DNA from: an uncultured Atopobium sp.
Lineage (GTDB): Bacteria > Actinomycetota > Coriobacteriia > Coriobacteriales > Atopobiaceae
Direction: 5' to 3'
Assembly: GCA_916720465.1 (NCBI GenBank)
Contig: CAKARF010000025.1
Coordinates: 1-11,676 of the forward strand
DNA: 11,676 bases
Shown here: one piece after another, positions 5,819 through 11,676 of the stretch
How positions within the stretch are numbered: position 1 is the first letter of the stretch
Layout of the letters: every line of letters starts with the position of its first letter
Position numbers and translations under genes: made by a program
Notes under the pieces: generated by a model
What the model saw: the letters and a program-made list of their open reading frames with translations, nothing else
Database searches by the model: none
What the model was told of the DNA's origin: nothing

Positions 5819-6472
5819 ATGGACTGGAGCTTCATAGGGGAACACCTCCCACTGTATGCAGAAGCTGCAAAAATAACGCTTTCCATCTCTTTCTTTGGAG
5901 TTATCTTCTCGCTTATCGTTGGTTTGATAAGTGCTCAGATTTCGCTGTCAAAAATTCCTGTTTTGAGTCAGCTCAATGCTCTCTACGTTGAGCTTTCTAG
6001 AGGAACACCCCTGCTTATTCAGCTGTTTCTTATCTATTTTGGCCTAACTAAAGTTGGTCTCAAAATGGATGCAGAGGTAGCTGCTGTTGTGGGTTTAACG
6101 TTTCTTGGTGGCTCCTATATGGCAGAAGTGTTTCGTGCAGGCTTTGAATCAGTTGCAGCTATTCAGTTTGAGTCTGCAAAGGTTTTGGGCCTCTCAAAGA
6201 TTCAAGCGCTCCAGCATGTAATTCTTCCACAGGCACTTTCCGTAGCAATTCCAGGCCTTGTTGCTAACGTCATTTTCTTGATTAAGGAATCTTCCGTTGT
6301 TTCTGGCATTGCTTTGGCAGATTTGATGTATGTAACTAAAGACATTATCGGCATGCAGTACGACACTACAGAAGCCCTCTTTATGCTGGTAGTTGCCTAT
6401 GTGATTATCCTTGTTCCTATTTCTTTGCTTGGCAGCTGGCTGGAGAGGAGGCTTGACTATGCCCGTCGATAA
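5819..6472 (+). CDS. Polar amino-acid ABC transporter permease 1 (probable cysteine uptake)
   Basis: A 217-residue inner-membrane permease of the HisM/GlnP (polar amino acid) family. Seen: an amphipathic start, several hydrophobic helices, the family element LYVELSRGTPLLIQLFLIYFG (about residues 56-76), and the EAA loop AGFESVAAIQFESAKVLGLS followed by ILPQAL, which contacts the ATPase. The start is the ATG at 5819, nine bases after AGAGGA; an upstream in-frame extension to 5780 would run through the regulatory hairpin and is not used. It overlaps the second permease by 14 bases, so the two are translationally coupled and probably form a heterodimeric channel. The gene follows a 190-base structured leader. 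Substrate is inferred only from the binding protein of the same operon. Confidence 0.9.
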   Translation: MDWSFIGEHLPLYAEAAKITLSISFFGVIFSLIVGLISAQISLSKIPVLSQLNALYVELSRGTPLLIQLFLIYFGLTKVGLKMDAEVAAVVGLTFLGGSYMAEVFRAGFESVAAIQFESAKVLGLSKIQALQHVILPQALSVAIPGLVANVIFLIKESSVVSGIALADLMYVTKDIIGMQYDTTEALFMLVVAYVIILVPISLLGSWLERRLDYARR

Positions 6473-7136
6473 CATTTTGCTGCAGGACGGAGTGATAACG
6501 CGCCTTCTTGGAGGTCTTGCAACAACGGTGCATATTGGCCTTATCTCCGTGGCGCTTTCTATTCCTCTAGGTGTTCTCGTTGGACTTTTTATGACATCCA
6601 ACAACAAGGTTGTTCGCGCAATTCTTCGTGTTTACCTTGAGATTGTTCGTGTTATGCCTCAGCTAGTGCTGCTCTTTGTGGTGTTTTTTGGTACTTCTGA
6701 ATGGTTTGATGTCAACTTTGATGGTATCGAAGCGTCAATTGTGGTCTTTACCTTCTGGGGAGCCGCTGAGCTTGGAGACCTGGTACGAGGGTCGTTGGAG
6801 TCAATTCCAGCATCTCAGTATGACAGCGCGTTTGTACTCGGTCTTTCTCGCCAGCAGACGTTTCTTAAGGTCATCCTGCCCCAGGCGTTCAAACGCCTTT
6901 TGCCACCAGCCATCAACCTGATTACACGCATGATTAAGACAACGTCACTGTGTAATCTGATTGGCGTGGTCGAGCTGCTCAGAGTTGGTAGTCAGATCAC
7001 CGATTTTTATCGCTTCAAGTTCCCAACCGACGGAGCACTTTGGATTTACGGAGCTATTTTCTTCCTGTATTTTGCTGCCTGCTTCCCACTTTCGTATCTT
7101 TCACGCAGGCTTGAGAGGAGCGCCTCACATGAGTAA
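6459..7136 (+). CDS. Polar amino-acid ABC transporter permease 2
   Basis: A 225-residue partner permease of the same family. It has the element YLEIVRVMPQLVLLFVVFFG and the EAA loop RGSLESIPASQYDSAFVLGLS followed by ILPQAF. The first of these lacks the usual Arg-Gly-Thr-Pro and reads Arg-Val-Met-Pro, while permease 1 keeps RGTP. The start is the ATG at 6459, seven bases after AGGAGG (6446-6451). Both this ribosome binding site and the start lie inside the end of permease 1. Its stop overlaps the ATPase start by eight bases (ATGAGTAA), so the three genes are coupled and made in balanced amounts. Confidence 0.9.
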   Translation: MPVDNILLQDGVITRLLGGLATTVHIGLISVALSIPLGVLVGLFMTSNNKVVRAILRVYLEIVRVMPQLVLLFVVFFGTSEWFDVNFDGIEASIVVFTFWGAAELGDLVRGSLESIPASQYDSAFVLGLSRQQTFLKVILPQAFKRLLPPAINLITRMIKTTSLCNLIGVVELLRVGSQITDFYRFKFPTDGALWIYGAIFFLYFAACFPLSYLSRRLERSASHE

Positions 7137-7884
7137 CACCGTTTTAGCAGTTAAGGACCTCACTAAGGTATATCCCTCAAGCCAGAAACCCGTGCTTGAT
7201 AAGATTTCGCTCTCCATCAATAAAGGCGAGGTAGTCGTGGTGTTGGGACCTTCCGGTTGCGGTAAGTCTACGCTGCTTCGCGCCATTGTTGGCCTGGAAG
7301 ATATCCAAGGGGGAGAAGTGATTCTCCACGATCAGGTTATTTCTGGTCAGAAGAGGGAAAGCGCCGCGGCAGGCATCGGTATGGTTTTTCAAAGCTATGA
7401 CTTGTTCCCCAACATGACGGTTTTGAAAAACGTAACCCTGGCTCCTCTGGTAGTGCAGAAGCGCTCAGAGGATGAGGTTTTAGCACAGGCAGAAGAACTG
7501 TTGCGTCGTGTGGGACTGTGGGAGAAGAAGGACGCTTATCCATCAGCTCTTTCCGGTGGTCAAAAGCAGCGCGTGGCAATTGTTCGTGCTCTTATGACTA
7601 ACCCTGAAGTTCTTTTGCTGGACGAGATTACTGCAGCTCTTGACCCCGAGATGGTTCACGAGGTTTTACAGGTAGTTATGGAGCTAGCAGAGCAAGGAAT
7701 GACCATGCTGGTGGTAACTCACGAGATGCGCTTTGCTCAAGCAGTTGCTGATCGAGTCATTTTGATTGATCAGGGACACATCATAGAAGAGTCGTCCGAT
7801 GCACAAGAGTTTTTCTCGGCACCTAAAACAGAAAGGGCACAAGAGTTTTTGCGCACCTTTGAATTTGAGCGTGTACATAAATAA
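7129..7884 (+). CDS. Polar amino-acid ABC transporter ATP-binding protein
   Basis: A 251-residue ATPase that energises the two permeases. Seen: Walker A GPSGCGKST (40-48), Q-loop Gln88 in FQSYDLFP, signature LSGGQKQR (141-148), Walker B VLLLDE (161-166) and switch His198 in VVTHEM. After the catalytic Glu166 the sequence is Ile-Thr-Ala-Ala-Leu-Asp-Pro where most GlnQ/HisP-type proteins have Pro-Thr-Ser-Ala-Leu-Asp-Pro; this is a mild variation and all catalytic residues are present. The start is the ATG at 7129, eight bases after GAGAGGAG (7113-7120); a longer frame opening at 6961 lies wholly inside permease 2. The 58 bases to the binding-protein gene hold no terminator. Confidence 0.95.
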   Translation: MSNTVLAVKDLTKVYPSSQKPVLDKISLSINKGEVVVVLGPSGCGKSTLLRAIVGLEDIQGGEVILHDQVISGQKRESAAAGIGMVFQSYDLFPNMTVLKNVTLAPLVVQKRSEDEVLAQAEELLRRVGLWEKKDAYPSALSGGQKQRVAIVRALMTNPEVLLLDEITAALDPEMVHEVLQVVMELAEQGMTMLVVTHEMRFAQAVADRVILIDQGHIIEESSDAQEFFSAPKTERAQEFLRTFEFERVHK

Positions 7885-7942
7885 ACAGCGCGTTTTTGCA
7901 CGTAGATAATGTAGTAATAGATACAATTTGTTAGGATTTACA

Positions 7943-8839
7943 ATGAACTTCTTTGAAAATACTTCCGCTTCTCTTTCTCGCCGTGCTTTCCTTGGTGCAA
8001 GCGCACTTTCTGCTGCAGCTCTTTTGGCAGCTTGCAAGAAAAAGGATTCCGATGGAGCTCAGGGCGGATCTTCTGATACCGACTCAAAGTTTAGAACGCT
8101 TGATGACATCAAGAAGGCGGGCACAGTAAATATCGGCGTTTTCAGCGACAAGGCTCCTTTTGGTTATGTTGATGCAAACGGCAATTACGCTGGTTACGAC
8201 ATTGTTTTTGCTGAGCGTCTTGCAAAGGATATGGGTGTTAAGATCAACTACATTGCCACTGACGGACAGAACCGTGTTCCTTTATTGCAGTCCAATAAGG
8301 CAGATATCATGCTGGCAAACTTTACGGTAACTGATGACCGTAAAGAGAAGGTTGATTTCTCTCTGCCATACATGAAGATTAAGCTGGGCGTTGTTTCTCC
8401 ATCCTCTGCGCCAATCACAGACGTTTCGCAGCTTGACGGCAAGAAGCTTATTGTTTCTAAGGGAACTACGGCTGAGGTTTGGTTTGCTAAGAACGCGCCT
8501 AAGGTTGAGTTGGTCAAATTTGATAGCTATGCTGATGCGTATAACGCGCTGCTCGACGGCCGCGGCGATGCTTTCTCAACCGACAACACCGAGGTACTTG
8601 CATGGATTAAGTCTAACCCTGGTTTTGTTGTTGGCATTGATGACCTGGGCGACTCCGATACTATTGCCGCTGCAGTTCACAAGGGCAATTCCTCGCTGTT
8701 GGAGTTTATCAACAACGAGATTACCGGCCCTCTTGCAGAGGAGAACTTCTTCCACAAGGCTTATGAAGAGACACTTGCTCCAATTTACGGCGACGAGGTA
8801 GATCCAAACAACATTGTCGTTGAGGGTGGCAAGCTCTAA
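7943..8839 (+). CDS. Amino-acid-binding lipoprotein of the ABC transporter, CjaA-like (probable cysteine)
   Basis: A 298-residue periplasmic-binding-protein-fold lipoprotein that captures the substrate outside the membrane. The N-terminus has a twin-arginine motif SRRAFLG (12-18), a hydrophobic stretch, and a lipobox LAAC with Cys31 as the lipidation site, so export is probably by Tat. After a polar linker the mature domain begins near FRTLDDIKKAGTVNIGVF. From memory it aligns along its length with Campylobacter jejuni CjaA (Cj0982), whose crystal structure holds cysteine: shared landmarks include GYVDANGNYAGYDIV, ADIMLANFTVTDDR, VDFSLPYMK, LIVSKGTTAE, RGDAFSTDN and the C-terminal FFHKAYEETL...VEGGKL. 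Cysteine is therefore the best guess for the substrate; other polar amino acids remain possible. The start at 7943 has TTAGGAT 5-6 bases upstream. It ends 57 bases before a strong terminator. Confidence 0.88.
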   Translation: MNFFENTSASLSRRAFLGASALSAAALLAACKKKDSDGAQGGSSDTDSKFRTLDDIKKAGTVNIGVFSDKAPFGYVDANGNYAGYDIVFAERLAKDMGVKINYIATDGQNRVPLLQSNKADIMLANFTVTDDRKEKVDFSLPYMKIKLGVVSPSSAPITDVSQLDGKKLIVSKGTTAEVWFAKNAPKVELVKFDSYADAYNALLDGRGDAFSTDNTEVLAWIKSNPGFVVGIDDLGDSDTIAAAVHKGNSSLLEFINNEITGPLAEENFFHKAYEETLAPIYGDEVDPNNIVVEGGKL

Positions 8840-8896
8840 GTTCTAGTTCTTAGTTTTACGCGTCGCGTCCTCCTCAACACTCAAATACGCCCATTT

Positions 8897-8936
8897 CGCG
8901 AGAAGACCTTGCAGCTTGTAAGGTCTTCTCGCGTTT
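8897..8936 (+). terminator. Intrinsic terminator of the ABC transporter operon
   Basis: A perfect 14-bp stem (CGCGAGAAGACCTT at 8897-8910, AAGGTCTTCTCGCG at 8920-8933) with a 9-base loop GCAGCTTGT is followed by TTTG. It lies 57 bases after the binding-protein stop. The U-tract is short, but the stem is very strong. Confidence 0.85.
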
Positions 8937-8997
8937 GTAGCTAAATTGTTAATTTGCGCAGCGCTTTTCAAAAATGTTTCTTTGTGCTGATAAAGTA

Positions 8998-9016
8998 GGT
9001 CAACTATTTTTTGACC
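8998..9016 (+). promoter_or_regulatory. Inverted repeat upstream of the KdgT-type permease (candidate operator)
   Basis: GGTCAA (8998-9003) and TTGACC (9011-9016) form a perfect 6-bp inverted repeat separated by CTATTTT, 22 bases before the start codon. GATAAA (8989-8994) just before it could be a -10, with TTTCAA (8966-8971) as a weak -35 at 17 bases. A repressor site overlapping the transcription start is the simplest reading; no regulator gene is adjacent. Confidence 0.35.
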
Positions 9017-9037
9017 ACCAGGGCAAAGGAGCTGATA

Positions 9038-10033
9038 ATGGCAGCTGAACAGAAAAAGACAACTCGTAAAATTGGTGTCCCCAGGTTTCCCGGCGATATT
9101 ATGCTGTATCCGCTTTCTGTGGGCCTACTGCTTCACTCTTTTTTTCCTCAGGTTCTAGAAATTGGTAGCTTCACTACAGCCGTTGCTAAGGGTGCTCCTG
9201 CGATTGTTGGTATTGTTCTGCTGTTTGTTGGCGCCTCTATTGATCTGAAGACTGTTCCAAAGGTTCTGAAGACTGGCTTGACCATCCTTATTCCAAAACT
9301 TGCTATTGCTATTGCCTTTGGTCTCTTTGTTGCCAAATTCATGAACGATAACTTCTTTGGTCTTAATGCGCTTTCCATCGTTGGTGGCATTACTTTCTGT
9401 AATGTTGCACTATACATTGGCATTACAGCTGAGTATGGAACTCCTGATGAGCAAGGCGCGGCTGCAGTTTTGTCTCTTGTTGCAGGTCCAGCAGTTACCA
9501 TGATTGCTCTAGGTGCAGCAGGCGTTGCAGCAATTTCTCCTACCGCACTTATCGGTACACTGCTTCCTCTGGTTCTTGGCGTTGTTCTTGGTAACCTTAG
9601 CCCATTTATCAGGGGACTTTTGGTTCCTGGCATTAACCCTTGTATTGCTGTTGTTGGTTTTGCGCTTGGCTGCGGCATGAGTGTTGAGAATCTTATTATT
9701 GGTGGTCCATCAGGCATTCTTTTGGCAGTTCTTTGTATCATTACCGGTATTCTTACCATGCTTGTTGAGCGTCTTCTTGGTGGCTCTGGTAAGGCAAGTC
9801 TTGCAAGTGCAACTATTGCAGGTACCGCAACGACCACTCCTGCTGCAGTTGCTGCTGTTGATCCAACGTATACAGCTCAGGTTGTTGCAAACGCAAACGC
9901 TCAGCTTGCAGCTGCGGTAGTTATTACCGCGCTAGTTGCACCAGCATTTACCGGTTGGCTTGATAAGAAGCTGGCTAAGAAAAATAACACTGCTGAGGCT
10001 CAAGCTCCAGAAGAACCACCTGCTACTGAGTAA
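9038..10033 (+). CDS. kdgT: 2-keto-3-deoxygluconate permease (KdgT family)
   Basis: A 331-residue membrane protein with about ten hydrophobic segments, matching the KdgT family of proton-coupled 2-keto-3-deoxygluconate importers. Family landmarks seen: the N-terminal RFPGDIMLYPLSVGLLLHSFFP, GSFT, VGASIDLK, SLVAGPAVTMIALGAAGVA, LPLVLGVVLGNLSP, FALGCGMS, and GTATTTPAAVAAVDP near the C-terminus, where E. coli KdgT has a similar ATPxxIA element. The protein ends in a soluble Ala/Pro/Glu tail (about 315-331) beyond the last helix. The start at 9038 is set by AAAGGAG (9026-9031), six bases before the ATG. No KDG kinase, aldolase or pectin/uronate gene is nearby, so the substrate rests on family alone. 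It appears to be a single-gene transcript between two terminators. Confidence 0.88.
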   Translation: MAAEQKKTTRKIGVPRFPGDIMLYPLSVGLLLHSFFPQVLEIGSFTTAVAKGAPAIVGIVLLFVGASIDLKTVPKVLKTGLTILIPKLAIAIAFGLFVAKFMNDNFFGLNALSIVGGITFCNVALYIGITAEYGTPDEQGAAAVLSLVAGPAVTMIALGAAGVAAISPTALIGTLLPLVLGVVLGNLSPFIRGLLVPGINPCIAVVGFALGCGMSVENLIIGGPSGILLAVLCIITGILTMLVERLLGGSGKASLASATIAGTATTTPAAVAAVDPTYTAQVVANANAQLAAAVVITALVAPAFTGWLDKKLAKKNNTAEAQAPEEPPATE

Positions 10034-10063
10034 TTACGTGAGTCTCAAATAATCAGTACGAAC

Positions 10064-10096
10064 AAACCCTCTTCCGTGCAGGTGGAAGAGGGTTTT
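10064..10096. terminator. Bidirectional terminator between kdgT and the small membrane-protein gene
   Basis: A perfect 12-bp stem (AAACCCTCTTCC at 10064-10075, GGAAGAGGGTTT at 10084-10095) has an 8-base loop. The rightward strand continues TTTTATT and the leftward strand TTTGTT. It sits 30 bases after the kdgT stop and 10 bases after the stop of the leftward gene, so it should serve both convergent genes. Confidence 0.85.
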
Positions 10097-10105
10097 ATTC
10101 ACCGG

Positions 10106-10387
10106 TTAAAGAAAATAAATGATGTGGCTTATCTCAAATATAAGCGCAAGTATGAGGAAAACTAAGAACAAAATTCTTACCCTTTTTTTGATACCGCTTT
10201 TAAAAAAGACATAAAAATCGACAACTTCAGTCAGAATTAATACTAGAAAAAATAGTAATGGTGGAATAAGTCCCTGTTTCCACAGTAGCCGCATTCCCTG
10301 ATAAGCCAGAAAACTGACCAATATTACAATACGAACTGTTTTTCTAGAAATCGGTTCTGAAAAATTAAATATCTTCTCGCCAAACAT
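10106..10387 (-). CDS. Small AT-rich membrane protein of unknown function
   Basis: A 93-residue protein I do not recognise. After a short polar N-terminus (MFGEKIFNFSEPISRKTVR) come three hydrophobic segments at about 19-34, 40-62 and 70-92, separated by short Lys/Arg- or Gln-containing turns; the chain ends inside the last segment. The start is well supported: GGGAGG (10402-10397, minus strand) stands 9 bases before the ATG at 10387. The codons are visibly richer in A/T (many Ile, Phe, Leu, Lys) than the flanking genes. This could be a sign of recent transfer but is also common in small hydrophobic proteins. It faces kdgT across a shared terminator and is divergent from the SGNH hydrolase gene. 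No function is proposed. Confidence 0.7.
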   Translation of the reverse strand: MFGEKIFNFSEPISRKTVRIVILVSFLAYQGMRLLWKQGLIPPLLFFLVLILTEVVDFYVFFKSGIKKRVRILFLVFLILALIFEISHIIYFL

Positions 10388-10437
10388 ATCTTTTGCCTCC
10401 CTATGGACAACAAGAGCAGTTTATTTGTTACTAAAGA

Positions 10438-10467
10438 TTGTAATACTGTCTGATAACCTCGTAATAT
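10438..10467 (+). promoter_or_regulatory. Weak candidate promoter for the SGNH hydrolase gene
   Basis: TTGTAA (10438-10443) and TAATAT (10462-10467), with an 18-base spacer, lie in an AT-rich divergent region about 40 bases before the start codon. Each matches consensus at only four positions, and the region offers other AT-rich hexamers, so the exact choice is uncertain. Confidence 0.25.
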
Positions 10468-10504
10468 ATAACTATAGTAATTTAACTTGTGATTGGAGGT
10501 GCGC

Positions 10505-11593
10505 ATGGAAGTTGGGGAGTGGAGCATTAGTTCTCCAGCATCCAAGTTTTTACTAGGTGCACCATGGTCAGAAAGGCTTGTGCACGGATGGGTTCATCCG
10601 CTGCGTATTTCTCCCAATCAGCTTAGAGTCATTGGCTCTTGTTCTTCTTGGCACCCCGGTCTTTTTAAACAGATGGCAGCGTGCACTTCAGATATTCAAG
10701 TTGCTTTTACCACGGACAGCTCAGAAGTGGCGCTTGATTTAAAAATTGATGAACTTCCTAAGGGATCCTCGTCTGTTTTACAGTTACTTAAAGCTGCGTA
10801 TTTTAAAAAGCTCAGCTCTGTATTTGTGACAGTTGACGGTAAACCTTACAAGAAATTCTCGCTGGATGATGCAGGTGAACAGACACTTTCTATTCATCTA
10901 GAAACAGAAACCTCTCAGGATGACCTTGCTAGGCTTCCAGGTTTTAATGACACGCATCACGTGAGTGTTTACTTGCCCTGTTTGCAGAGCGCTTCCGTTA
11001 AAAATCTCCGTGGCAATGGCACGTTTTTCTCGCCCGATGAAGCTAAGAAAAAGCTGGTGGTGTTTGGCGATTCTATTGCGCAGGGTTTTGTTATTGAGCG
11101 CCCAGACCACACTTGGCCACACCGTCTTGCTAAGCGCATGAAGCTTGATGTGGTTAACCAGGGAATTGGTGGACAAGTTTATCAGCCTGGCTCGTATACG
11201 TTTATCGAGGATGCTTCTTTAGTTGTTGTTGCACTTGGAGCAAATTATCGATACGAGAAATGCGCAAAGTCACAGGTAACATATGATATTAAAAATTCAC
11301 TCTGGCAGATCTCTCAAATGTATGCGGATGCGCGCGTGGTGGTTTTGACACCTACGCCTTATTTTGAGGATACGTATCCCACGCACCCTTATTCTTGTTT
11401 TGTTGAGGTTTCTCAAATAATTGAAGAAGTTGCCGGTAAGTTTGGTTTGCAGTGCATCTCTGGAGAAAAGCTGTTGCCTCAGGAGAAGAAATATTTTGCT
11501 GACGATGTGCATCCAAATTCTAAGGGTGCAGCACTTTTAGCAAAAAATCTGTTTGAAGCCTTGAAACAGCCAGTTCAGGATAGTCTTTTTTAG
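10505..11593 (+). CDS. SGNH/GDSL-family hydrolase with N-terminal accessory domain
   Basis: A 362-residue protein with two parts. Residues 1 to about 180 look like a beta-rich accessory domain (alternating short hydrophobic strands, RVIGSCSSWHPGLF near residue 41) of the kind found before GDSL hydrolases. The catalytic SGNH domain starts near 183: block I VVFGDSIAQG (Ser190 nucleophile), block II NQGIGG (about 218-223), block III ALGAN (Asn247) and block V DDVHP with Asp333 and His336. Ser, Gly, Asn and His of the SGNH set are all present. Such enzymes are esterases or deacetylases acting on carbohydrates or lipids; the substrate is not visible. There is no signal peptide, so it is probably intracellular, perhaps removing acyl groups from imported sugars. 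The start at 10505 has GGAGG (10495-10499) five bases upstream; an in-frame ATG at 10493 lies before that site and is rejected. Confidence 0.88.
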   Translation: MEVGEWSISSPASKFLLGAPWSERLVHGWVHPLRISPNQLRVIGSCSSWHPGLFKQMAACTSDIQVAFTTDSSEVALDLKIDELPKGSSSVLQLLKAAYFKKLSSVFVTVDGKPYKKFSLDDAGEQTLSIHLETETSQDDLARLPGFNDTHHVSVYLPCLQSASVKNLRGNGTFFSPDEAKKKLVVFGDSIAQGFVIERPDHTWPHRLAKRMKLDVVNQGIGGQVYQPGSYTFIEDASLVVVALGANYRYEKCAKSQVTYDIKNSLWQISQMYADARVVVLTPTPYFEDTYPTHPYSCFVEVSQIIEEVAGKFGLQCISGEKLLPQEKKYFADDVHPNSKGAALLAKNLFEALKQPVQDSLF

Positions 11594-11676
11594 ACATTAG
11601 GCTTTCTCAAAAGCTCTCCCAAAATTCAACACGACTTTTTGTCCGGTGAAACTTCTACACTAGAGGTGAAAAACAT
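11594..11676. other. Intergenic end of window, possible start of a promoter for the next gene
   Basis: These 83 bases after the SGNH hydrolase hold a weak 5-bp hairpin (GCTTT/AAAGC, 11601-11614) with no T-run. TACACT, in the stretch CTTCTACACTAGAGG near the edge, resembles a -10 for a gene beyond the window. Nothing further can be supported. Confidence 0.25.

Noticed and set aside
9148..9837. A 229-codon open frame antisense to the KdgT-type permease
   Set aside because: It is the complement of a real gene with Ala/Gly/Thr-rich codons. It has no ribosome binding site, no recognisable domain, and a Pro/Arg/Ser/Thr-rich composition typical of antisense shadows.
11601..11614. Hairpin GCTTT/AAAGC as a terminator of the SGNH hydrolase gene
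   Set aside because: The 5-bp AT-leaning stem has no following T-run and is expected by chance in a sequence of this composition.
11626..11676. Short leftward frame (16 codons) opening at the right edge of the window
   Set aside because: It is too short, has no visible ribosome binding site within the window, and the same bases look more like a promoter for a rightward gene.

Overview
The window looks like a piece of chromosome from a moderately low-GC member of the Coriobacteriia (Actinomycetota), most like the Atopobium/Lancefieldella group. This rests on remembered protein similarity, base composition and strong AGGAGG-type ribosome binding sites; no search was run, so the genus is an inference. 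All genes look intact except the first, which is cut by the window edge. There is no rRNA, tRNA, CRISPR array, insertion sequence or phage gene.

Layout. (1) 1-804 (+): the C-terminal part of a Cu+-exporting P1B ATPase (CopA), joined in frame to a CopZ-like metal-binding domain that has its own strong internal ribosome binding site and ATG. Its likely terminator lies inside the convergent gene add. (2) 794-3108 (-): a unit read leftwards, made of a candidate structured leader RNA, a 31-codon small ORF, an ADP-ribosylglycohydrolase and adenosine deaminase. This pairing suggests turnover of ADP-ribose and adenosine. (3) 3306-5614 (+): a tight three-gene run of a zinc-dependent phospholipase C-like protein, a PPP-type metallophosphatase and a DNA-deoxyinosine glycosylase-type protein. 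(4) 5600-8936 (+): a polar amino-acid ABC transporter (two permeases, ATPase, Tat-type lipoprotein binding protein). The binding protein closely resembles the Campylobacter cysteine-binding protein CjaA. (5) 9038-10095 (+): a KdgT-type permease ending in a bidirectional terminator. (6) 10106-10387 (-): a small AT-rich three-helix membrane protein of unknown function. (7) 10505-11593 (+): an SGNH/GDSL hydrolase with an N-terminal accessory domain.

The most interesting signal is the 190-base leader of the ABC transporter. It holds a 28-codon upstream ORF with three Cys codons within seven codons. Two mutually exclusive RNA structures follow: a 10-bp helix whose left arm lies inside the upstream ORF just after the Cys codons, and a helix that uses the same downstream strand to cover the transporter's Shine-Dalgarno. 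Because the transporter looks like a cysteine importer, this reads as a cysteine-sensing, ribosome-controlled translational attenuator. The second is a 121-base stem-loop array upstream of the ADP-ribosylglycohydrolase: a 13-bp closing stem around two perfect hairpins, ending 5 bases before a ribosome binding site. It is arranged like a riboswitch and matches no class I can recognise by eye.
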